In this document: positions 10,201 through 19,700 of the stretch, piece after piece
How the letters are laid out: the number at the start of each line of letters is the position of its first letter
Position numbering within the stretch: position 1 is the first letter of the stretch
Assembly (NCBI GenBank): GCA_001970955.1
Contig: MPUH01000974.1
Span: forward strand, 1 to 27,659
Length of the DNA stretch: 27,659 bases
Direction of reading: 5' to 3'
DNA from: Stentor coeruleus
Lineage: Eukaryota > Ciliophora > Heterotrichea > Heterotrichida > Stentoridae
Notes under the pieces: model-generated
Told to the model about the DNA's origin: nothing
The model's input: the letters and a program-made list of their open reading frames with translations, nothing else
Database searches by the model: none
Program-made: the position numbers and the translations under genes

Positions 10201-12040
10201 GGCTATTTGCGAATCCAGGACTTGATGCTAAAACATAGAAACTTCCTGATGATCTGATATATAATCCATTAAAAGTTGCTATACCAGAAGATGTTGTTCC
10301 AGGACTAGCATAAGTCCACAATGAACCTGATTGGCCTGATCCAGATGGGTTTAATGTTAAAGTTATACTAAAAGGTCCATTAGATCCTAATGTTGCACCA
10401 CCAGTAGTTTCTTTTGCTGTTGCAGTCAGAGTAAATGACACTAAACTATCACTTGGCTAAGTAATTATTACAGTTGGGCTGAAAGTTATATCTATAACAC
10501 TTGCTGTAACTGTAACAGTGAAACTCTTAGTAAAAGCAGGAGAAGTTGATGTTGCAACTACAGTTAAAATTCCATAATTCGAGAAGTATAAGTTAGGAAA
10601 GTCTACTGTCCCATCACTATTTGTTTGAGGACTTAGGTTTTTAAGATAAGTGTTACTTTCACTTAAAGTTACTGAACATGCTCCTAAAAACAATTGGTTA
10701 TCTTCACCTGTTAAAGTTAAAGTTGCTATTATAGTTTTAAAGGTATAAATTGTGGTAAAGTCAAAAGCTAAAGACATACCAATTATGAGATTTGTCACTG
10801 GATATACAGAGCTCTCAGCTGAAGTGATTTCTGTAGTTGAAGCGACGATTTTAAACGAGCCTGACGACAAGATTTTCAAAGAAGTAAAAGCTGCAAGGGC
10901 TGCACTATTAGTGCTTAAAGTAGTAGTTCCAGATAGCGTTGTTCCTGAGTTTCCAGAAGCTGTTGGAGATAACGATAGGGTTATAGAATTAGGACTAACA
11001 TAATTAGCAACTGAACCTCCAACAATGTCGTTAACATAAACATCAACATTAAATACATCCGTACTAAGCGTGGGCTAAATATTCATTACAGTTGTACTAA
11101 CTGTGATTTTCAGTACTGATTTTGTCACTGTTATTGGCACTGTTGCTGTAATACTACCATAAGTAAAAGTAAGAGTTTTTGCACCACTTACTGTGAAATG
11201 AACAGTATATGAAAAAATCCCTGTTGAACTTGTTGCTGAACCCCCTCCTTGAATATTTGAAGTACTATCAGTTAAGGTTATAGTTGTAGATGTACTATAG
11301 AAAACTGCTTCAGTAGAGTCGGTTAAACTAACAGAAAAAGTTGAAGAGAAAAATGTGTAGAAAGTTGCAGGAACTGAAGTAACTACAAACTTATCTGCTG
11401 AAATGACTTTGATAGTCTTAGTATCAGATATAGACAATTTTCCATTAGAATCTACGACAGTATAAGGTATATTAAAGGCATTAGATGCTGTTGAAATGAC
11501 CATGTTTGGAAAGGTGTATAAAGATCCTGACTTGGTACCTGTAGCTGTCGTGATACCACTTCCACTTATTTGAATAATAAAATTGCTATAAGTACCTGGA
11601 TCGGCTACTCCATAGACATCTTGGACTTGAAGCACCATAGTATAAGCTACATTTTTAACAGCTGGCTATATAAAAATTACATCTGGAACTGTATAACTAT
11701 GTATAACTGGTGAAAAAACTGAAATAGATGCTGACCCAGTTATTGACCCACAGGTAATTGCCACAGTATACGCCCCAATTACATCAAAATACCCTGAAAA
11801 AGATGCTGACCCTGAAGCATCACTTGTCACTGATGTTGTTCCTGTAAAAACACCAGCTCCTGAAGCATCCATAGTCACAACAATCGAAACAATAATATTC
11901 GGATCGGCCGTCACTGTAAAACTTGAAGCTATATATGATGTAAAGCCAGAAGGTGTGCTAAAACAAGTAACTAGTGCGGTTGACTTAATAATAATCAATT
12001 GTAATAGAAGTAGTATATATCCTATTCCAATTTTAAACAT
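1285..12040 (-). CDS. Giant REJ/GAIN-GPS five-pass membrane protein with Ig-like repeats (paralogue A)
   Basis: The gene has seven exons: 12040-11681, 11665-11090, 11074-10472, 10456-9257, 9241-8636, 8620-6770 and 6754-1285 (TAG stop). They are joined across six 15-nt phase-0 introns, giving about 3,536 residues after the duplication around N5955 is collapsed. The start is the first ATG after an in-frame stop at 12083-12085 and is followed by a hydrophobic signal peptide. Next come Ig-like beta-sandwich modules. One type carries a Cys-x(n)-Cys-Ser-Gly and Ser-Ser-Gly-x-Phe motif; the other carries Gly-(Asp/Glu/Gln)-Asp-x-x-x-(Phe/Tyr)-(Ile/Val)-Leu, at least nine times. A Cys-rich EGF-like segment follows (about residues 2349-2408), then a REJ/PKD-like region (about 2519-2990), a GAIN/GPS-like region ending in His-Leu-Ser at 3275-3277, five membrane helices (about 3294-3483) and a 53-residue His/Asp-rich tail. 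The expected role is a cell-surface adhesion or sensory receptor. The ligand is unknown. The architecture is well supported; the function is inference. Confidence 0.85.
1447..2016 (-). other. Five-helix membrane domain of gene A
   Basis: This segment encodes five hydrophobic helices at about residues 3294-3315, 3347-3371, 3393-3414, 3424-3448 and 3456-3483. With the signal peptide putting the N-terminus outside, an odd number of helices places the tail in the cytosol. A basic loop of about 30 residues follows helix 1, where polycystin-1 has its PLAT domain; no PLAT is present. Loop 4-5 carries a Tyr-Cys-Gly-Gly-Trp motif that is also present in gene B. The homologous block in gene B is exactly the same length (190 codons), which argues that it is under structural constraint. 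Confidence 0.75.
2065..4340 (-). other. REJ-like and GAIN/GPS-like region of gene A
   Basis: REJ features seen here include a Tyr-Ser-Trp-x-Cys...Cys module near 3550-3650 and, around 3080-3175, an Asn-x-Pro-Pro...Cys...Cys-Gln-Asp...Tyr-Gln-Tyr stretch that resembles the C-terminal REJ signature of polycystin-1. A helical region then leads to a beta-rich GAIN-like block. The GPS-like end has one Cys, a Trp, a Gly-Cys pair and His-Leu-Ser (2065-2073). His-Leu-Ser/Thr is the known GPS self-cleavage tripeptide. The usual Cys-x-Cys just before it is missing, replaced by aliphatic residues. Assignment is by motif only. Confidence 0.65.
4675..4850 (-). other. Cys-rich EGF-like segment of gene A
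   Basis: About 60 residues hold ten cysteines in closely spaced Cys-x-Cys and Cys-x2-Cys arrangements with Gly-Tyr and Gly-Tyr-Cys turns, similar to EGF or furin-like growth-factor-receptor repeats. It separates the Ig-like array from the REJ-like part. The same segment, with the same Cys order, is present in gene B near 18590-18770. Confidence 0.7.
5901..6009. repeat. 54-nt direct duplication around a single N (assembly join)
   Basis: Bases 5901-5954 and 5956-6009 are identical and are separated by one N at 5955. The encoded peptide (ending ...Cys-Ser-Gly-Thr-Val) therefore appears twice. The extra 55 bases shift the frame; counting the block once makes exon 7 of gene A open from 6754 to 1285. 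Exact identity and the N indicate two contig ends joined without merging their overlap, not a biological repeat or a frameshift mutation. Confidence 0.9.
6755..6769 (-). other. 15-nt intron, gene A (intron 6)
   Basis: Minus-strand GTATTTTTTATTTAG. It lies in phase 0, is preceded by T and is followed by a Pro codon (CCA). Read through, it gives four residues and a TAG stop. It carries A at position 10, the likely branch point. Confidence 0.92.
8621..8635 (-). other. 15-nt intron, gene A (intron 5)
   Basis: Minus-strand GTAATTTTTATGTAG, phase 0. The exon before it ends in T and the exon after it starts with CCA. Retention would put an in-frame TAG at its end. Confidence 0.92.
9242..9256 (-). 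other. 15-nt intron, gene A (intron 4)
   Basis: Minus-strand GTAATATTTACTTAG, phase 0, followed by CCA. It joins the 400-codon exon to the 202-codon exon. Confidence 0.92.
9257..10456 (-). repeat. 400-codon modular exon, gene A copy
   Basis: This exon is exactly 1,200 bases and encodes four Ig-like domains as two pairs. The first pair ends in a Gly-Asp-Asp-Asp motif domain. The second pair has Cys-x5-Cys-Ser-Gly and a Gly-Glu-Asp motif domain with a Thr-Val-Thr-Leu-Ser-Asp-Asn-Ser strand. It is homologous to the exons at 23091-24290, 24306-25505 and 25521-26729 of gene B. Confidence 0.85.
10457..10471 (-). other. 15-nt intron, gene A (intron 3)
   Basis: Minus-strand GTAATAATTACTTAG, phase 0, followed by CCA. 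It joins the 201-codon exon to the 400-codon exon. Confidence 0.92.
11075..11089 (-). other. 15-nt intron, gene A (intron 2)
   Basis: Minus-strand GTAATGAATATTTAG, phase 0, followed by CCC. It keeps A at position 10 although its middle is the most divergent of the set. Confidence 0.9.
11666..11680 (-). other. 15-nt intron, gene A (intron 1)
   Basis: Minus-strand GTAATTTTTATATAG, phase 0, followed by CCA. It separates the exon with the signal peptide from the rest of the ectodomain. Confidence 0.92.
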
Positions 12041-12179
12041 TATAAGATACCACAGCCATTTATTTCTCACAAAAAATTTAAATTATCTATGGGTATGAAG
12101 TAGCAAGCATACGAACTTTGGGTACTAAATAAGATATAATGTATTTTCTTGTGCGGGTATATAGGATAATGACGATATT

Positions 12180-12332
12180 ATGCAAGATTTGATTAGTTTT
12201 TTGATATTGAGCTTGGAAGATATGAAACGATCAGAATTTGGGAATTACCTAGCGGGCATTTATAATTTAAGTACAAACGAATTGTTTTTAGGCTTGAAAG
12301 GTATGATTTTAAATGAAAATCATAGTTTCTGA
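12180..12332 (+). CDS. Possible 50-residue hypothetical protein
   Basis: ATG at 12180-12182 to TGA at 12330-12332, 50 codons. The product is leucine- and isoleucine-rich with mixed charges and could form a hydrophobic helix near its start. It reads divergently from gene A and begins about 140 bases upstream of that gene's start codon. The local DNA is less AT-rich than the rest of the spacer. No family is recognised. An ORF of this length can arise by chance here, so it could equally be noise or part of the gene A upstream region. Confidence 0.2.
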   Translation: MQDLISFLILSLEDMKRSEFGNYLAGIYNLSTNELFLGLKGMILNENHSF

Positions 12333-13574
12333 GTGTTTTTGGGGCATTTTTAGGTTAATTTAAAGAATTTTTATATATAAAGTGTATTATTGGATAGTTT
12401 TTCTGGATATGACATGCAAAATCACGGTTTAGTAAAAACTTTACTAGCGAACATTTTCAGAAGGGCATAATCATGCAGAATATGCTCAAATAGAAGGATT
12501 AAACTTGATTTTTTTTTCCAATTTGAAATCAATTATTTTAATTGTCCATGATCTATGCATGCTTTAACTCATCAATAACCTTAAATTATTTGCCTATTAA
12601 GTTGAATATGTTACGATATGATTCGGTTTTTCCAAATTCTCATGCAAATTTTGTCTAAAATTCATATTTCGTAAAAAATTTTTTTGGTGTGATTTCAGCA
12701 TTGAGAAAAAATAGCATTAAATTTCCTTAGTAACAGGATTTTTACTACTTTCTTTACGTTAGTCAGACTTATTAGATTAAAAACTATTTTTTTTCCTTAT
12801 AAAAAATGACAAAATCCCTATTAAGTTAAATTTTGTTTGAATATTTTTTTTTACATAAAGATCTAAAGGGAGATATTAGTTTATCTTAATTATAAGTTTG
12901 ATTAGTTTCATATAATACTTTATTAAAGCTTTGAATTACTCAAATAATTTTCAAGTTTATATAAAGGTAAAATTCCTAGTCAAAGTTAGGCAAAGAAAAT
13001 TATTGTATTTACTTGTGGCATATTAATAAATCTAAAGAAGAATAAGAAGGTATTAGAGGATTGGGTGGATAATGTCTAAAAATTAGTTCTATAAGGATGC
13101 TTTCAAGTATAAAGAATACAAATCAGGATAGAATGGCTTAAGAATTAGAGCAAAAAAAAGATTGAAAAACTTTCTATATTGAATAAAAGTGAATTCCTTT
13201 TACTTAGAATAACTTAATTTGAGTATCCTGTCAAATATATCTAATCTATGTAAAGCCAAGTGTAAATATAAAATGCATTTTGAAAGCTTTATAGTAAAAA
13301 TTACAAATTTTCGATTTCTTTTCAAGCTAAGACTTTTATTAAAACACTATAGATGATGCCTATATAAAAAATAACCAATATCTATTTACCAAAGGAGTAT
13401 TATAATTTTATATAGTATATAACTTCTAAATTAGCAAAAAATACGAATTAATCAATTTGATTATCCAATCATTTTAGTTTAATTATAGTTTTTTGTAAAT
13501 TTTCATCATCTAAATTATCCAGAGTTATTATTTCCCCAAGTTTTATTTCTTCTATTTTGTTAATTATCTTCCTG

Positions 13575-13612
13575 AGTATATAATTATAGTCTTTAAAGAT
13601 AAATTATACTCA
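13575..13612. other. Imperfect hairpin in gene B 3' flank
   Basis: The ends pair as GAGTATA with TATACTC, followed by a small bulge. The centre contains the 10-base palindrome TCTTTAAAGA. It lies about 90 bases past the gene B stop. It might mark a 3' end signal, but AT-rich DNA yields such pairs often. Confidence 0.2.
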
Positions 13613-13628
13613 AAGTTACATTATATAA

Positions 13629-13653
13629 TATAAGTATATCATGAATACTTATA
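13629..13653. other. 9-bp perfect inverted repeat in gene B 3' flank
   Basis: Bases 13629-13637 pair perfectly with 13645-13653 around the 7-base loop ATCATGA. It starts about 48 bases past the gene B stop on the minus strand. It could be a 3' processing or termination element of gene B, or chance. Confidence 0.22.
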
Positions 13654-13700
13654 AAAAAAAACATGTAGTATATAACCTAATTTTTTATCTTAATCTTGTT

Positions 13701-16700
13701 CTAATCTAATAAGATATCATCAAATTCATCAAATAAATCTTCGCATTTTTTACTATTTTCCTTGTATTTTCCTATAATACCATCAGCCTTGGGGACATCA
13801 AGTTTATTTTTACTCTCTTCTTCTTTCTTGAAATTTTCTAACCCTCTATTCGGTCTGATTATATCTAACTTCTGTTGAACTCCTAACCTTTCCAATTCAT
13901 TCTCTTTTTTATCAGAAATAACCTCAGAAATTTCAAATTGATCTTCCTTTTCAAATGGATTATTTTTATGTCTTTCTGGGTTTTTCTTCAGTTTTGATAT
14001 TTTAATTTTATTACCAATTCTCTTATGTTTCTTAATATTTTCGTCTTGGTGTTCTTGTTCAAAATTCTTATGTTCGATTTTTAATTCTTCCTCGATATTT
14101 TTAATATCTTCATTTTCTAGTTCAATTTTTTTTTGATAAGCTTTACTTCCTAATGTGCTCCTCCTAAATATTTCTGCTTTATTATCAATTTTAAAAGCTT
14201 GAAGATTTGGGTTTATTTTGATTGTGCTTTTCTTTATTATATTTGGATTGAAAAATAGTTTTGAATATCCTGATTTATTACTTTCTGTATTTTCGAAATC
14301 TGGCTCAGGCTTATCACTTTCTTTATATTTTTCTTGATTAAAATCTTGCTCAGGGATTTCGAATTCATCTTCGATTTCTAGATTTCTTTTTATATTTTTA
14401 TCTTCATCAAAGTCGATATTTATTTTATCAAACCCTTTCTTTATATCTTCTAAAAACCCAACTTTAGGTTTTCCTGAATTGATATTCGCTATGGGCATGC
14501 TAGATTTTTTTATACTTGGCAGAATAATTCCTCTAGGTTTTTCTTCCTGATAATTGTGTATAGGTACATTGAATTTTTGCACATTTTCTATAATACTTTC
14601 TCTTGGCATTTCTGAACTGCGATCTTGTATTGGTTTTTCAAATGCATTTTTACATATGATTATATCTTCTGGGTTTTTTAAAGTATCAGTATCAGGTACA
14701 TCAGGTTTTTTAATAGTTTCTAAAGGAACTTCTTTAGGTTTTTCTGGTATATAGTCAGTTAAAAGATCATTGAATTTATGCACTTTTTCTATAACACTTT
14801 TCCTTTTTTCTTTTGAGTTTTTATCTTGACTGGGTATTTGAAATGCTATTTTAGTTTCTGATTTCTGCAACTTAGGCCGTTCTATATTGTATTCAGGTTT
14901 AGGAATATCAAATTTCATGACATTTTCTAAAAGACTTCTTCTACGTTTTAATAGATCAGCATCTCTCAATGAAGATTCGCTTTTATACTCAACTTCCACT
15001 GTGTTTTTAACAGGATTTTCTAAAATTTGATTCCTTTCATTTTCTATATCATTTTTGGCATATTTTTGATATGATATACTTTCTTTATACTCATCAGGTG
15101 TTTGCTTATCAAAATTTTGAGTGTTTCCAAGAATACTTATTTTATTAATCTCATCATTATTATCAAGTTTATTGATTTCAAAATTTTCTTTTTTTATAGA
15201 TTCATTTTCTGGTTCATTGTTTTCAAGTTCCTCTTCTTCAAAAATTTTTACTTTTTCTCTATCAGTTTCATTTTCAGTTGGGTAGCTCACAGCCATAAAA
15301 GTGACTTTATTCCTAGAATATCTTGATTCATCATATACAGATCCTTGCTCTCTATACATTAACCATAAAATAAATGAGTAAATAATTTCTAGAGATACCC
15401 AGTCAAAAAGCGTAAATATCAAAAATGTTATAGTCCATAATTCAGTCCATCCTCCACAATATGTCATAGTCATAATAATAACTCCAATAGAACAGCAAAT
15501 TGTTATAAAAATACTTATAGATATTGTCAAAGCATAAATAAATTTGAATCTTGAATTCCAGAGACCTAAAGAATTCAGATAAAATACAGGAAGGGTGTAA
15601 ATTTGACATAAAGCCCATGAAATTGCACCTCCTGATAATTGGTAGCTGGTATATTTTTCGAATTTATATGTTGTATACTCGCTTGGTGAGTCAAAATAAT
15701 ACATAAAAGCACCTATTAAAGCTAATAAAAAGAGTTCTGAAGTAAAAAACTGCATCATTACAGCAGCTTTTCTAAGAGTATTTTGATTTAAAAACATACT
15801 TGAAATTGGGTATATGACTAAAAATTTGTTCAATGGTTTTAATTCTTTCTTTTTTCCATGGATTATAATCAAAGTAATCCCAAATGATATAATCATAAAA
15901 AGAATAATACTCATTATTGTAATGGGTCCTTTACCAGTCTCACATAAACTATCATCATTTATAAGCTTGAATATAGATAAGTGTTTTAGATTTACAATAG
16001 CATAATTATCAGTAGATTTTAGGACCTCACATCCTTCATTGGACCATTTATCATTTATATCATCAAGGAGTACTTCGCATTTGTAACGATCTGAGCTAAA
16101 ATCTCCATAAATTTTTACCTCAGTTCCTGAGCCCATAGTTATATTAACTTTTTCTGGTTCTTGTAAAGTTAAAGTGTATGATATGTAACTGCCTGATTTA
16201 TAAAAGGTCATTTCGAAAATATTTGAAGAGGAATTGTAAAGTGAAAATGCAAGGTCATAAACAGAAATTTCATCAAGACCAATATCACTTGGGAAGGTGA
16301 TTTCAGTATTTTGATGATAAATTGTTGTATTAAGCAACTGTGATGCTATTTGCCTAGTTCTGAAAATTGTTAGTATATTTTCATATAAAATAGTCGTTCC
16401 AAGAAGTTCATTTTTTATACATTTTAGACTAATCGTATCAAGTAGATAAAGCAAGTCTTTTCTTGTAAGATCATCTTTAATTTGTCCTAATATTTCTACT
16501 AATAAAACAGCATCTTCATAGTCTAAGCTATCATCATAGTCGTCAAGGATTTTTATCATAAGATTTGTCATATCTGAAATATTCGCTTCGCTCATAAAAC
16601 TTTTGTATTTTATAAGAATACTAATACTGCTTATAAATGTTTTAACCATAGCTTTGCTTATAATCTCTGTAGAATAATAACTCAAAAAAGATTCAAATAT

Positions 16701-19700
16701 AATTGAAAACTCTTCACTAGTAGAGACATCCTGAGAATAATACATAATTGATGAAGGGATTAAATCAGGGTCAAGAGTCGACATTTGATAGGCCCTAATA
16801 ACATTAGCAGTCCTTCTTTCTCGTGAATTAAATTTATTTTCATATTCTGCACAACTGTTATCATCATCACAAACAACTACACCAAAATGAGTAGCATCAC
16901 TAGGTATATATATGATAATTGAGTTAGTTAAAAATGGTACTGAAATCCAATAGTACTCATTATTATTAGATTTTAAATAATACTGATAAGTAACAATATT
17001 TCCTTCAGGATCTTGACAATTTAATATAGTTATTTCCCATCTTCCATCATCATGTATAGTAGAAAATACATTATCACAAATTGGAGGAAGATTAGGTTCA
17101 ATCCATAAATATGAATAAAGTGTATTCTTGCTGGTTTTGATTTCTAAAGTAAGTTTATATCTAATATTTGGATCTAATAATAATGGAGGAATAGTTAAAT
17201 ATGGTGTATCAAGGATGATATTAACTGAAGAGCTTAGTGGAGGTTCAAATGACCATAAAAATGTGGCATCTTCATTTATTTGGATTTTTGGAGTTATATA
17301 GTTATTTTCATAGTTATTAAAATTTGATGATAAATTTGGGATTTTTACTGACCCTTTAGTTTCGAAGTTTACAAGTATATCAATAGATATAGATTCTGAT
17401 TTTTCTGTAGTCTTAGCTATGACTAAAAATGTATACAAGGAATTGTTTTTAAGGTCATTTTTACTAACAAATAGTTTAGAACCTGTGATTGTTAAGCTTA
17501 AAAATATACCGTATTTATTAAGGCAACTATTTGATCCTTCATTGCAATACCATGAATATTCCATACTTGCAGTTGGGTTTTCTAGATCAAAAGAGGAAGC
17601 AGAGACTTCAAAATCAATATCGTTTCCTATAACTCCACTTGACCTATCTATAGATAAATCAATTTTTGAAGGCTCAACATAAATATCAATAGAATCAGAT
17701 CCTGAAATTGAATTCCAATTTGCTGTAACTGTAAATTTATAAGTATGTCCTGAAGTTAAATATCCTGGAACTATAGTTAATGAATCAGGACGAGTAGAAA
17801 AAGTTTCAAGAGTGGTAAAATCAACTGATGGAGTTTTTGAGTCATAAGATATACTCCATGTATAAGAAATATCAGTACTATCAAAGCAATTAAATAATAT
17901 CTTAGTCTTTAAAGCATAAGTTTTCATAGCATTTATTTTTAGATAGTTTTCTGATGCTATCATTATAGGTATATACTGAGAGTTTATAACTTCTATTGTT
18001 TTACTAACTGAGTTTTCGGTGTTAAATGATTTACTTGTTATTAGCAACGATATTTTTATGGTTGAACCAAAAAGTAAGTTTTCGGGTATTATCATATAAG
18101 AATCCTGAGTATTTTCAATAAAACTTTTAAGATCTGGCAAGCTTGGGGTTATATCAGCTGCCCATGAATATATATAATCACTATCTGTAAATTCAGATGA
18201 TATTATAAATCCATTGTCTGGGAAGCATGCTAAAGAAATAATATCAAGTGAATCAATTGAAGCTTTTGGAACAGGTAAAGGATGCTTAGCCTTAACTTTA
18301 ACATTAAGTTCTTCTATAATAAAAGAACATTTCCCATCTATTCTATGAATATTAGTCGAGTCAATTTTCAAAATAATGTCTTCAGAAATTACTGTAGTCA
18401 TAGATATAGTCATTGTATACGAATTTTTCCAATAGCATGTAAATGACCAATTTTCATATGGGTATGGGAAAGTTACTAAATATGCACAATCATTTACAGA
18501 GCTTTCTAATGAAGGATAGTCAAATTGTATATATATGTATTTATGATCTTCTGAATAAGATCCTTTAAGATTTGAATTTAAGTAATAGTTTCCACATTCT
18601 ATACAAAACCCATTAGATGATGTATACCCTGCATTACACTCACAAAATCCTAAATCTTTAGAATATTTACTATTTGAAATACACTGACAAATACCATCTT
18701 TATCAGGATAAGCATTTTCTACACATAAGAAACAAGTACTTGAATTTAAAGATGCGACACAAAGTTCATCAGTATTAGTTCTAGGCACAATAACAAAACT
18801 AACATCAAATAATATAACTGAATAGTCTGATGCAACTGTGCATTTTTTAGTACCTTCATTATCAAAATATAAGTAAAAGCTTGCAGTTCCATTATTGGTA
18901 TAAATTATTGGTTCAAAAATAAAAGCATTTTCACATGACATTTGTAGAGATGCTAAATCTAAGAATAGAATTGAATCTGCTTCCCATAGTTGAAGATTAA
19001 ATTCAAATATTGATTCAGCCTCATGAGTTAGCAGAGTTTCATTATAGGTTATAAATGATAGATTTTTTTCTATTATTATTTCTAGTGTGCTTGTAGATAA
19101 ATTGTCATTACTTGCAGTCATTGTATATGATCCAGAGTGATAGATGAGAGTTGCCAATGTACCTTGACCTGAAGAGGTTGCAGTTAAACTATTCATTAGT
19201 TTTTCATCAGGACTTAAAGCGAAAGATATTTGATATTCACCTCGTTTGGATTCTAGTTCTGTAAGATCATTGTTATAAATTTCGATATAGATATCGAATT
19301 TGTTTAGATTAGATTTTGGATCAGGGAATGGTCCAGTGATCTTTATAGCATTTGTCAGGATATTTACATTAGCCGATGACTGATATTCAGAAGTATTAGT
19401 TGACAAAACAACAGTCGCGCTTCCAGGATTAGAGAACCAGGAAACAAACATAGCCTCACTATTTTCAGTTAAAATTTCTAAGCTTTCAGCATTCAGACCT
19501 GTTTCAGTACTACTAATTTTAACGAGAGTTGGTAGAATATAATTTTCATCATCATCCCCATAAACTTTTGTTGAAACTTCGAAATCAAAATTCATTGATG
19601 GTGTCAAATTGTTTATCTCAGTTACAAAACTCTTAACATAATTAGTGATGAATTTTGTATGGTAATATCCAGTTTCCATATTATTGGATGTAACTTTTAG

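Larger units (their letters stand above)
12041..13700. other. AT-rich intergenic region between genes A and B
   Basis: These 1,660 bases hold the promoter and 5' leader of gene A and the 3' flank of gene B. The sequence is dominated by A and T runs. I found no long ORF on either strand, no tRNA and no mobile element. Two small hairpin-forming sequences lie near the gene B end (13575-13612 and 13629-13653). A short plus-strand ORF at 12180-12332 is listed separately. Confidence 0.6.

Noticed and set aside
6755..11680. Series of separate short minus-strand genes, each ending in Val-Ile-Phe-Ile and stop
   Set aside because: The stops are the TAG ends of 15-nt introns. Removing the introns joins the pieces in one frame with continuous domain order, and only the first piece has a signal peptide.
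12975..13178. Protein-like reading with TAG as glutamine in the AT-rich spacer
   Set aside because: Another frame over part of the same bases is also open for about 36 codons in the standard code. TGA-free runs of this length are expected in AT-rich DNA, so it is not evidence of another genetic code or of transferred DNA.
12041..13700. Possible germline-limited element or transposon in the spacer
   Set aside because: There are no terminal inverted repeats, no target duplication and no transposase-like ORF; it is only AT-rich.
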